Positions 1 to 6,604 of a DNA stretch of 17,072 nt are shown here, piece by piece. Within the stretch, counting starts at the first letter, position 1, and each line of letters begins with the position of its first letter. The position numbers were made by a program, and so were the translations under genes. Under the pieces are notes generated by a model. The model was not told the DNA's origin, did not search any database, and saw only the letters and a list, made by a program, of their open reading frames with translations. The DNA comes from Thermoproteus sp. UBA157. Lineage in GTDB: Archaea; Thermoproteota; Thermoprotei; Thermoproteales; Thermoproteaceae. The stretch lies in NCBI GenBank assembly GCA_002497345.1, contig DANS01000019.1:1-17072 (forward strand), given 5' to 3'.

Positions 1-296
1 TCCCTCCACTTGGAACAATCCTCCGGCTTTACGACGATTTCCTCGTTATTGCCCAGCTGGCGTCTCTCGACCCTTAATCCGGCTTTCTTCGCTGCATCAA
101 CTACCTCGTTTAAGTCATTGCTAGCAGATTTTATAACTGCGGTGATGACGCTGTCCTGTACGTATATCACGTATTTATCAGCCTCAGCGCAGACAATGCT
201 GGATATTGACTCCCTCACGTTACCATTACACTGGTACTTCACCCTTCTCCATGCAAGGGGGTTACCCCAGCTCGCAATATATAGTTTCTTCCTCAC
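1..296 (-). CDS. Partial CRISPR-associated CARF protein, Csx1 / Cas_DxTHG type (N-terminus only)
   Basis: The minus strand reads 98 open codons from a GTG at 296 off the window edge. The start KKLYIASWGNPLAW followed by a V-K-Y strand, and about 30 residues later the strand KYVIYVQDSV, matches the N-terminal Rossmann-like CARF domain of the Csx1/MJ1666 (DxTHG) family as I remember it. Known members sense cyclic oligoadenylate made by type III CRISPR complexes and activate an RNase (HEPN) domain; that part would lie beyond the window. The GTG is chosen because an in-frame TAG lies two codons upstream and an AATATA box sits at 316-321, 20-25 bases before it, which fits a leaderless transcript. 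The DNA is more AT-rich than the rest of the window. The family call rests only on the first 98 residues. Confidence 0.55.
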   Translation of the reverse strand, partial: MRKKLYIASWGNPLAWRRVKYQCNGNVRESISSIVCAEADKYVIYVQDSVITAVIKSASNDLNEVVDAAKKAGLRVERRQLGNNEEIVVKPEDCSKWR

Positions 297-369
297 GCCC
301 TATATCATACACTTCTATATTGAAGACAGAGCCCAGCCAGCGTTAGCGGCATCAAAGGCGGCTGACAAG

Positions 370-456
370 GCGCCGCAGGATAGGCGGCGCTACAGGCCGT
401 AGCCCTAATACGGTCGCCGTGCAGAGCCGCCGCAACGCCAAGAGGTCGAAAGGCGG
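370..456. other. Cluster of inverted repeats in the csx1-PaREP1 intergenic gap
   Basis: Three potential stems follow each other. GCGCCGC (370-376) pairs with GCGGCGC (384-390) across a 7-base loop. GCCGTA (396-401) pairs with TACGGT (409-414). CCGCC near 427-433 pairs with GGCGG near 452-456. The cluster lies after the end of the PaREP1 gene and before the csx1-like gene, both on the minus strand, so it could be a terminator, a structured RNA or chance in GC-rich DNA. I see no known RNA family. Confidence 0.3.
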
Positions 457-510
457 TCATATAATATCTCGTCGAAATAGACGCTAAACCTTAGAGATGT
501 GCGGCCCGCC

Positions 511-963
511 CTACAACATCCGCCTCAGCTTTTCCACCAGCTTCAAGACGGCCTCTCTGTGGAGCTCGAAGCTCTCCCTCCTCATGAAGTTGTGGTAGAA
601 GTTCGCGTGTAGCCTCTCGGCGAGGCTGAACCCCACCACGAGCTCTTTGTCCCCGGTCTCCTCGTACAACACCTCGACCACCTCGGCGTAGTCTCTGTGG
701 CTGTAATGCGGCAAGCCCTTCTTCTCAGCGATTGCGTTTAGCAGAGCGGTCGCGGCGCCCCAGTACTTCTCGCCGGCTTGCGGCAAGTCGCCCTTGGCGT
801 AAAGCGACTCGGCCTCCTTCAAATACTTCTCGTAGAGCTTGACATACGCCTCGGCACGATCAGCCGGGTCAAGCCTCTCCGCTACCAGCGAGATGAGGAA
901 CTCGTCCAGATCCCGGCCCCGGGCGGCCTTACGCAACAGCTCCAAAACAGCGGGGGAGACCAC
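511..963 (-). CDS. PaREP1 family protein (HEPN-like helical protein)
   Basis: A 150-residue mostly helical protein. The central part (LYEKYLKEAESLYAKGDLPQ, then a W-GAATALL segment, then a KKGLPHYSHRDY segment) has the layout of PaREP1 proteins, a paralogous family expanded in Pyrobaculum and Thermoproteus that resembles HEPN domains. Function is unknown; a nucleic-acid or toxin-antitoxin role is only inferred. The frame stays open upstream to 1071, but I place the start at GTG 963 because TTTTTAAA at 983-990 lies 20-27 bases ahead, the spacing seen at other leaderless genes here. The longer N-terminus (RRALLAQCRKQRRLQ) is basic, low in complexity and not PaREP1-like. The promoter contains two palindromes (separate entry). 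Confidence 0.72.
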   Translation of the reverse strand: MVSPAVLELLRKAARGRDLDEFLISLVAERLDPADRAEAYVKLYEKYLKEAESLYAKGDLPQAGEKYWGAATALLNAIAEKKGLPHYSHRDYAEVVEVLYEETGDKELVVGFSLAERLHANFYHNFMRRESFELHREAVLKLVEKLRRML

Positions 964-966
964 GAC

Positions 967-994
967 TGTACGTACATTCCAGTTTAAAAACTGG
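967..994 (-). promoter_or_regulatory. PaREP1 promoter: TATA box inside an inverted repeat plus a second palindrome
   Basis: TTTTTAAA (983-990) is the TATA box for the start at 963. It lies inside a perfect 7-bp inverted repeat with a 2-base spacer, CCAGTTT-AA-AAACTGG (979-994). Between box and start codon is a perfect 10-bp palindrome, TGTACGTACA (967-976). Both are suitable repressor sites. The core GTTTTTAAAC recurs at the HEPN promoter near 3015. Confidence 0.5.
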
Positions 995-1141
995 TTGCGC
1001 CGGGCCCCACAAGCGTTCTGGAGCCGGCGTTGCTTGCGGCATTGGGCAAGGAGTGCGCGTCTAATCATCACGCGGGTGCGGTTTCGTCGCCGGGCCCGCG
1101 GCTAGCGCGTCCATCCACGCCCCTCATGTGTTCCTTTCCTC

Positions 1142-1671
1142 TACTGGTTACAAGCTCGGCGTTTCCAGCTCGCTGCCATCGTGGTCGTCGCCTTTGGAGT
1201 TCATAACGTGGGGAAGGGCTTCGCCATCGCCGGCGCCCTATTGGGCGGATCTCTTGCATCGGCCAATCTGTTCACCATAGGCTTTGCCGTGCACAACTTC
1301 ACGGAGGGGTTCGGCATCGCCGGCTCCGTGTTGGCAGATAAGGGATTTCGGCCAAGAGCCGGCCTTTTAATTTCTTAAGCCCAGTGGCAGGCCTGCCCGT
1401 TATTCCCGGGGTGGCGGTATATTACGCCGGCGTAGACAGCGGCTTGCTCGTCGCTACCACCGTGGCGACGGCGTCTGTAGTATACGCGATGCTTCACGTA
1501 GATCTCTCCGCCTTGGGTAAACTCGGCGGTATTAAGAGCGTCCGCTTCTGGGCCGCAATAGTAACGGGCGTGACTATTACGTTCGCGACGGAAAGCAGTC
1601 GTATTCTCCGGGATCAAAGCTTTTTCGTCGCGATTTGGGGTATACGGGTTTTACTAATCTCCGATTTTTAA
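1142..1671 (+). pseudogene. ZIP-family metal transporter remnant, frameshifted and missing its N-terminus
   Basis: Two adjacent frames together make the C-terminal half of a ZIP (ZupT-like) divalent metal transporter. The first frame (open from before 1172 to a TAA at 1376) contains AFGVHNVGKGFAIAGALLGG and GFAVHNFTEGFGIAGSVLAD, which are the paired HN-x-x-E-G metal-binding helices of the family; the first has K where E is expected. The second frame (through 1384 to a TAA at 1669) continues with PVAGLPVIPGVAVYYAG and a last membrane segment. The frame change lies between about 1345 and 1375 and fits loss of one base or gain of two. No N-terminal helices or promoter are seen. This is a decayed gene; intact homologues are membrane zinc/iron importers. 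Confidence 0.7.
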
Positions 1672-1675
1672 CCTT

Positions 1676-1727
1676 TTTGGAATTGTAAATTCCAAAGCTT
1701 TTAAACTGTTTGGAATTTTGAATTCCA
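1676..1727 (+). promoter_or_regulatory. Twin palindromic operators flanking the TATA box of the ATPase gene
   Basis: Copy one is TTTGGAATT-GTA-AATTCCAAA (1676-1696), a perfect 9-bp inverted repeat with a 3-base spacer. Copy two is TTTGGAATT-TTG-AATTCCA (1709-1727), matching seven of nine arm positions before running into the ATG at 1727. Between them is TTTTAAA (1699-1705), 22-28 bases before the ATG, the expected place for a TATA box of a leaderless gene. The two centres are 33 bases apart, about three helical turns, so two dimers could sit on the same DNA face and block TBP/TFB and the transcription start. The bound protein is not identified. Confidence 0.75.
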
Positions 1728-2945
1728 TGGATTTTTTAAACCCTTGGTGGAGGGGGAGGCCGGAGGAGGACCCCCACTTGGCTAGGTGGGCCGAGTCGCC
1801 GGTGAGGTGGGTGCCCAGCTGGGTCTACGAGGTTGACGCCGTTTTCTCTGCACTTCCTCCTGGGGCCGAGGCAGGTGGGGAAGACCACTGCGTTGAAGCT
1901 GTTGGTGAAGAGGTTGTTGGAGGAGGGGCGGGACCCCCGCTCCCTCTTCTATTACAGCTGCGACCTGCTCTCCGACTATAAGGAGCTGGCGGAGGTTTTG
2001 TGGGAGGTGGTAAAGCTTAAGAGGCGGTGGGGGGTCCACAGCGCCTTGATCATCCTGGACGAGGTGACGTACCCCAAGGAGTGGTACAGGGCGTTGAAGT
2101 TCTTCATAGACCAAGGCCTTTTCAGAAACGACGTTGTGATCGCCTCCGGCTCCGTGAGCATGTACGCGAAGCGGGAGGTGGAGACCTTCCCCGGGAGGAG
2201 GGGGCGGGGGGCAGACTACGTCTTGTACCCCCTGTCCTTCGCCTCGTTCGCCGAGCTAGCCGGCGTGCCTAGAGGCGGCGACCCGGCGGCGTGGGGGGAT
2301 AGGCTGTCCGACCTGCTGGAGCTCTACCTGGAGTGCGGGGGGATGCCGGCGTCCGTCGTGTCGTGTCTGGCGGGCCGGGGCCCCGACGCCCAGGCGTGGC
2401 AGGTCTTCGTATCGTCGCTGTCGTTCGACCTGGCGAGGCTGGGGAGGAGCGAGGCCTACGCCAAGCGGCTTCTCAAGGCGGTGTTGAGGACTGCGCCGAG
2501 CCCCGTCTCCCTAAACGCCTTGGCCAAGGAGGCGGAGCTGGCCTCGCATAAAATCGCCTTTTCCTACCTAAACCTGCTGGAGGGCCTCTACGTCTTGAAA
2601 CAGCTGTACTGGGTCGACCCCTACACCCTGGAGGAGAATTTCAGAAAGCCCAGGAAGATACACCTCCTTGACCCGGCCATGTACCCAGCCTTCGCCCGCT
2701 GGGTCGGCGCCGAGGCGCCGGGGGTCGAGGTGAGGCTTGAGGCGGCCGTGGCGATGCACCTCGCCAGGCGGTACAAGGTAGGCTACTGGAGAGACGGCCG
2801 GGAGGTGGACGTGGTGGTCCCGGAGCTGGAGGCCGGCGTTGAGGTCAAGACGGGCAAGGCGGGCCCCGGGGGCAGGGTGGGGCGGATACGCTACAGAGAG
2901 CTCTCCTTCCGAGACGCCGCCCAGTACCTCCACCAGCTCGGCTAG
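1727..2945 (+). CDS. AAA-family ATPase with DUF4143-type nuclease-like C-terminus; apparent frameshift near 1833
   Basis: The protein begins MDFLNPWWRGRPEEDPHLAR at 1727 and reads through SWVYEV near 1832, then continues one base later as LTPFSLHFLLGPRQVGKTT to 2945. The parts join naturally but need a +1 shift (1219 bases, one too many for an open frame), so this is an inactivated gene, a sequencing error or a recoded gene. Visible motifs are Walker A GPRQVGKTT, Walker B ALIILDEV, and a sensor-like strand VVIASGSVS, as in the AAA_14 family. Near the end, RLEAAVAMHL, YWRDGREVDVVV and AGVEVKTGKAG fit the E, D and E-x-K positions of a PD-(D/E)XK-like fold in DUF4143. Such ATPases are common in archaeal accessory DNA; the cellular role is unknown. 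The paired operator upstream suggests tight control. An internal start at 1833 would lose the conserved N-terminus. Confidence 0.75.
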
Positions 2946-3013
2946 GGGTCGCCGCGTGTTGGGGCGCGGCGGCGTTTAAGGCGAGAGGCTATTCGAGGGG
3001 GCTCGCCCAGGGC

Positions 3014-3025
3014 GGTTTTTAAACC
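3014..3025 (+). promoter_or_regulatory. TATA box of the HEPN/MNT pair inside an inverted repeat
   Basis: TTTTTAAA (3016-3023) is 21-28 bases before the ATG at 3044. It is embedded in GGTTT-TT-AAACC (3014-3025), a 5-bp inverted repeat. The core GTTTTTAAAC is identical to that of the PaREP1 promoter at 982-991. Confidence 0.5.
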
Positions 3026-3043
3026 AGCTTTTGTTTTAGTCTT

Positions 3044-3449
3044 ATGAGCGGCGAGTACGTGGAGAGGCTGAAGAAGAGGGCGCTGGCGATGTTGGACGCG
3101 GCTAGACATGCACGACGTGGCGGTGTTTCTGGCGGAGCAGGCGGCTCAGCTGTACGCGAAGGCGGCCTACTTCCAGCTCTTCGGGGAGAAGAGGAGGGGG
3201 CACGGCCTGAGGGAGTTGCTGGGCGCCTTGGCCAGGGACCTAGAAGCTCAGGGGTATGCCGAGCAGGCCCGCGCCGTGAGGCAATTCGTAGTAGAGTACA
3301 GGGACGTCTTGGTGATGTTGGAGGACGCCTATATAGACAGCAGATACGGCGAGGCGTCCTACGACGAAGGCGACGTCTCTAAGGCCGTGGAGGCTGTGGA
3401 AAAGCTGATGGAGCTCCTCGAAGGGGTGGTGAGGGATGTCGTGGGTTAG
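3044..3449 (+). CDS. HEPN-domain protein (HepT-like toxin candidate), apparent frameshift near 3105
   Basis: The reading MSGEYVERLKKRALAMLDAA from 3044 joins, after a +1 shift near 3100-3110, to HDVAVFLAEQAAQLYAKAAY and runs to 3449. The joined protein of about 134 residues has the PF05168 HEPN layout: a first long helix, the EQAAQLYAKA helix, a GHGLRELLGALA segment, and AYIDSRYGEASYDEGD where the family usually has a YxxxRY-type motif. HEPN proteins paired with minimal nucleotidyltransferases are RNase toxins neutralised by AMPylation (HepT/MntA). The classical R-x4-6-H active-site motif is not obvious to me, so activity is uncertain. The stop overlaps the next gene's start by 14 bases. The shorter frame starting at ATG 3108 would lose the first helix. 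Frameshift or sequence error remains open. Confidence 0.7.
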
Positions 3450-3759
3450 GCGCCACTTCGAGCATCTGAGGAGGTGGAGGGAGTACGCCGCGGCGGTGGC
3501 GAGGGCGGCTAGGGACCTAGTGCCGGGGGCTAAGGTCTACGTCGTCGGCGGGGTGGCCAAGGGGAGGATCACCGTCCTCAGCGATATAGACATATTAATC
3601 GTCGTCCCTAAAGGCGCCGAGAGGCGGGGCTTGTCGAGGGCGATCATGGCGAGGGCGATGGACGTATACGGCCTGCCGTGGGACGCCCCGGTGGAGCTCC
3701 ACATAGCCGATGAGGACGGCGCCGGGTCCTACCTAGAGGGGGCCGCGGTGGAGGTGTAG
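3436..3759 (+). CDS. Minimal nucleotidyltransferase (MNT/MntA-like antitoxin candidate)
   Basis: A 107-residue protein with the polymerase-beta-type core GGVAKGRITVLSDIDILIVV: a glycine-rich G-G-x-x-x-G-R loop (most relatives have G-S) followed by S-D-I-D with the two metal-binding aspartates. A later strand PVELHIAD is where the third acidic residue is expected. Known MntA proteins transfer AMP to the partner HEPN toxin and silence it. The start overlaps the end of the HEPN gene, as is typical of such pairs, and gives translational coupling. The stop TAG at 3757 is in the same frame as the next open frame, with only three codons between the stop and the ATG-less continuation (see the next entry and findings). 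Confidence 0.78.
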   Translation: MSWVRRHFEHLRRWREYAAAVARAARDLVPGAKVYVVGGVAKGRITVLSDIDILIVVPKGAERRGLSRAIMARAMDVYGLPWDAPVELHIADEDGAGSYLEGAAVEV

Positions 3760-3768
3760 ACCGCGGAG

Positions 3769-4674
3769 GTGTATTTAAAGCGGTTGTTGTTCGTGCACGC
3801 GTTCCTCGAGATGGACGTGACGGAGCTGGACTTCCTCAAGGCCTTTATGGAGAAGGCCGGCGTGGAGCACACGACGGTGGTCAGAGAGGGGAGGACGGTC
3901 GCGATTTTGGGGAGATCAGCCGCGGTGAAGCTGGTCGACGTGCTCACGGATATTGCCTTCCGGCGAGGCGGCGTGGCGTGGAGGCTCCCCTTCGGCGTAG
4001 CCGCCTACGCCGCCGGCGTTTTCGAGAAGCGGGCCGCGGTGGCGACGAAGCGCGCGGAGAAATACGCCTACTATATACGGGAGTTCCGGCTGGGGGAGGC
4101 GGAGGCCCGGAGGGGCCGCCTTATGCTGGACGCCGCCTTCTTGCTGAAAATGGCGGAGGACGTGGCCAACTTCCGCTTCTTGAAAGAGGGCGTTGAAGAC
4201 GACGTGAGGCGGCTTTTCGCCAACATGGCCGACCCCGGGAAGAGGGTGGTGAGGGTGCCCGCCAGGCTCTTCCGCCGCTACTCCCTCCACTTCATCCCGA
4301 AGATATGGGGCGACAGGGCATCCCTCGGCTCCGGCGTCTTGATCCGCCTCATTGAAAGGGGGGTGTTGCGCAATTTCGAGGCCATCGCTGGGCCCTACGC
4401 AGAGGCCATCGAGCTCAAGTTCGAGGCCGAGCACGCGGCGCATATAGGCGGGGGGCTCGTCCGGTTCAAGATATACCGGCTCGGGGAGTTCAAGCGAGTC
4501 GCCGTGGCCGAGGCGGAGGACCCGGCGGCTTTGGCCGCGGTCCTCGGCATACGCCGCTTCCCCGCCGCGGAGGGGAAAAAGGTCTATCTGTCGGTAGAAC
4601 TAGTAAGTAGGCTTGAGGAGCTGGGGCTTCTGCCGCCGCCGAGCTTGCAACTTCCCGGCGCGTCGTGGCCTTAG
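3769..4674 (+). CDS. Uncharacterised protein, possibly of a PaREP2-type paralogous family
   Basis: A 301-residue open frame. The annotated start is a GTG (YLKRLLFVHAFLEMDVTELD), but the frame continues backwards to the TAG of the MNT gene at 3757, so the true start is uncertain and an internal ATG or GTG, or an origin as the tail of a larger protein, is possible. The protein is rich in Ala, Arg, Glu and Val, with a central block GGVAWRLPFGVAAYAAGVFE and helical AEKYAYYIREFRLGEAEARR. The style resembles the PaREP2b-like proteins of Pyrobaculum, but I cannot confirm this by eye. No membrane segment and no catalytic motif is seen. It may be a C-terminal fragment of such a protein placed behind the TA pair. 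The C-terminus ends in a Pro-rich tail (LLPPPSLQLP). Confidence 0.5.
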   Translation: MYLKRLLFVHAFLEMDVTELDFLKAFMEKAGVEHTTVVREGRTVAILGRSAAVKLVDVLTDIAFRRGGVAWRLPFGVAAYAAGVFEKRAAVATKRAEKYAYYIREFRLGEAEARRGRLMLDAAFLLKMAEDVANFRFLKEGVEDDVRRLFANMADPGKRVVRVPARLFRRYSLHFIPKIWGDRASLGSGVLIRLIERGVLRNFEAIAGPYAEAIELKFEAEHAAHIGGGLVRFKIYRLGEFKRVAVAEAEDPAALAAVLGIRRFPAAEGKKVYLSVELVSRLEELGLLPPPSLQLPGASWP

Positions 4675-4980
4675 CCGCTACCAGCCGTGCTGGGCCGCAC
4701 CTTCGCCGAGGCTCTCCGCGGCTTGGGGGCGGACCGCCCCTGCCTTCCGCCTCGTTTGTGTGGGATTTGGCGCGGCGCGCCGCCGTGGGGGTGCTTATAG
4801 TGAGGTGCCAGGGGGCTATGCGCAGGGGAGGCCATCGCCGAGGCCGATCGGCTCGGGGCGCCGCCCGCACGGCCGGCCGAAAGCCTTGCGGGTCTCGGGC
4901 GCTTCGCGCTCGCCGCCCGCAAAGCGCTGTGGCCGAGGGGATGTGCCGGCGCGCGTGTTAGGCGAGCCCCTCCTCCAGTT
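4675..4980. other. Intergenic stretch without a recognisable gene
   Basis: About 300 very GC-rich bases. Several long open frames exist on both strands, but all are Arg/Pro/Gly/Ala-rich and look like by-products of GC-rich DNA. A short AT patch near 4793-4802 (gcttatagtg) could be a weak TATA box, with no gene after it. I see no tRNA, repeat or terminator. Confidence 0.4.
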
Positions 4981-5343
4981 CTGAAGATCTATTAGCCCCC
5001 TGGCCGCCTCGTCCGCGGGCACCTCGCCGAACATGCCGGCGGGGTCCGGCCCGTTGTACCGGTACTCGTGGAGGATCGGCGCGAGGGCGGTGGGCTCCAC
5101 CGCGTCGGGCCCTCGACGACAGATGCCGCATCAAGAGGCGGGCGTATTACATCGCCATACGACGCGGCGTTCGCGGAGATGGGCGACGTCGACGGGAAGG
5201 GGCCCTGGAGGGGCTGGAGGTTGATGGGCCCCTCCCCGGCCGTGGGCCCCTGGGAACAGCCTTGGCCGAGGGGGCGTCGACGCGGAGGAGGTCGACACAC
5301 GGCCGGGCGAGTCGAGGTCTACGCCGATGAGCAAGGGCCTCAT
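4981..5343 (-). pseudogene. Decayed minus-strand frame downstream of the hexokinase gene
   Basis: Stretches that read like protein occur in successive minus-strand frames. They are MRPLLIGVDLDSPGRVST from ATG 5343; then ISANAASYGDVIRPPLDAAS and VVEGP near 5125-5185; then DAVEPTALAPILHEYRY followed by NGPDPAGMFGEVPADEAARG from about 5102 to 4995. At least two frame changes are needed to join them, so this looks like a broken gene with its start 38 bases after the hexokinase stop. I do not recognise the family. A coding origin is inferred from plausible residue composition and not from a known motif. Confidence 0.4.
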
Positions 5344-5380
5344 GCCCCAATCGCCTCGGCGAAGGGCTCGCCGCGCGGCG

Positions 5381-6289
5381 TTAAACTCCCTTCGGGTAGC
5401 CGAATTTCTTGAGGGTATCGGGCGGTTCTATGGCCAAGGCCGCGGCCCCCATCGCCACCTCGTCATCGCCGAATTTGGCCCTCTCGATGGAGGGCGGGGT
5501 CAACGGCGTGTATTTCCTCAGCCTATCCTCGACGGCCTTGAACACGTCCCAGTGGCTCAAGGCGATGGAGCCCCCCACCACCAACACCTCCGGATCGTAG
5601 GCCGCCGTTATCACGGCTATTCCGGCGGCGTTGACCTCGAGCCAGTGATCCACGAAGGCTTGGGCCAGAGGATCGCCCTCTCTGTAGAGCTCGAACACCT
5701 CCTCGGAGCTCTTGACATCGGGGGCCCTCTTGCCGAGCCTCTCGGCGTATATCTTGAAGTATTTCGGGATGTTCGCGCCGCTGGCCAGGGCCTCCCAGTG
5801 GCCCAGCCCTCCGCAACCGCATTTGGCCCCGCCCGAGAGGTCTATCACGGCGTGTCCCAGCTCGTGCGCGTTCCCCGCCTTGCCCAAGAGCAAATGCCCG
5901 TTCACCACGGCCCCAACGCCTAGGCCCGTGGATATAGTTAGGTAGGCGATGTTCTCGACGCCCCATCCGCCCAGCACGTACTCGCCCCAGGCCGCGGCCA
6001 CGCAGTCGTTGGACGCGTATATGGGCTTCTTGAACTTGAGCAGGGGGTCCACCAGGGAGAATCGGCTAGCCGGCGAGTTGGGCGCGCCGACGACCCAGCC
6101 CGTCTTGAGGTCCATGGGTCCTATTGAGCCGACGCCCACCGCCTCGAAGTCCCAGCCCTCGGCGATCCTCGCCGCGTCAGCCACGGGATCGGCCGTGGTC
6201 CTCACCTTTTCGCGCCGCCTCACGGCGCCGTTGCGGTCCACCAACAAGACCCTCGTCCAAGTGGCGCCTACGTCTATGGCCAAGATCAT
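5381..6289 (-). CDS. ROK-family hexokinase / glucokinase (ATP-dependent)
   Basis: A 302-residue cytosolic sugar kinase that phosphorylates glucose and probably other hexoses, feeding the modified glycolytic pathways of Thermoproteales; T. tenax has a characterised ROK hexokinase of this size. Visible motifs are the phosphate-1 loop AIDVGATWTR (D6), the catalytic N94-D95 in YASNDCVAAAWGE, the STGLGVG loop (120-126), and H-E-L-G-H (142-146) for sugar binding. The zinc site is KCGCGGLGHWE (157-166), where His164 replaces the usual third Cys of C-x-C-G-x-x-G-C. VVGGSIA near residue 247 is the adenosine loop. The ATG at 6289 overlaps the stop of the upstream 99-residue gene (ATGA), which fixes the start; the longer open frame to 6418 is the shadow of that gene. 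Confidence 0.9.
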   Translation of the reverse strand: MILAIDVGATWTRVLLVDRNGAVRRREKVRTTADPVADAARIAEGWDFEAVGVGSIGPMDLKTGWVVGAPNSPASRFSLVDPLLKFKKPIYASNDCVAAAWGEYVLGGWGVENIAYLTISTGLGVGAVVNGHLLLGKAGNAHELGHAVIDLSGGAKCGCGGLGHWEALASGANIPKYFKIYAERLGKRAPDVKSSEEVFELYREGDPLAQAFVDHWLEVNAAGIAVITAAYDPEVLVVGGSIALSHWDVFKAVEDRLRKYTPLTPPSIERAKFGDDEVAMGAAALAIEPPDTLKKFGYPKGV

Positions 6290-6585
6290 CGCCTCACCCG
6301 ATCGCCCAGCTCCCTCTTGAGCACGGCGGGTATGTCGTCCAAGAGGCCCCTCAAGGCGCTCTCGACGTCTTGCGGTATGCGGTCGAGCGCTACGCCCTTG
6401 CAGTCTACGTAGGCCCACTTGACTTGAATCGAGGTCTCATCGTCTTTGTGTTTGGCCGACACGAAGCCCACGAGCCAATCCTCGCCGACCTTCACGACCA
6501 CGGCCTCCTTGCTCCGGAAGGAGAGGAGGCCCAAGGCCTTCTTCTTGGCGGCCTTAACCGCCTCCTCCTCGCCGACGCACGGCAT
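6286..6585 (-). CDS. Conserved-looking 99-residue protein of unknown function, coupled to the hexokinase gene
   Basis: Starts MPCVGEEEAVKAAKKKALGL at ATG 6585. Two helical ends flank a beta-rich middle (AVVVKVGEDWLVGFVSAKH, then TSIQVKWAYVDCKG). No family is recognised and no membrane segment is seen. The middle looks like a strand pair around an acidic turn, and the C-terminus is basic and helical. The start is supported by TTTATATCTTT at 6605-6615, 20-30 bases ahead; this box overlaps the last codons of the glycosyltransferase gene. The stop overlaps the hexokinase ATG, so the two are very likely cotranscribed and translationally coupled. The same open frame extends back to 7008, but that part is the antisense-frame shadow of the glycosyltransferase gene. 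Confidence 0.7.
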   Translation of the reverse strand: MPCVGEEEAVKAAKKKALGLLSFRSKEAVVVKVGEDWLVGFVSAKHKDDETSIQVKWAYVDCKGVALDRIPQDVESALRGLLDDIPAVLKRELGDRVRR

Positions 6586-6604
6586 ACGTTTACAGGAGGC
6601 CCAG

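Noticed and set aside
10..402. Plus-strand open frame of 130 codons at the left edge
   Set aside because: It lies antisense to the Csx1-like reading, which has a recognisable N-terminal strand motif and a promoter; the plus-strand product has no family features.
297..510. CRISPR array next to the csx1-like gene
   Set aside because: No regularly spaced direct repeat is present; only inverted repeats are seen.
964..1071. 36-residue N-terminal extension of the PaREP1 protein from ATG 1071
   Set aside because: The TATA box at 983-990 lies inside that extension and places the start at GTG 963; the extra residues look non-native.
3757..3759. TAG as a pyrrolysine codon joining MNT to the 301-aa frame
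   Set aside because: MNT ends at its usual length here, and Thermoproteales are not known to use pyrrolysine.
4675..4980. tRNA or C/D box RNA gene
   Set aside because: No T-loop sequence, acceptor pairing or paired C/D boxes could be found.
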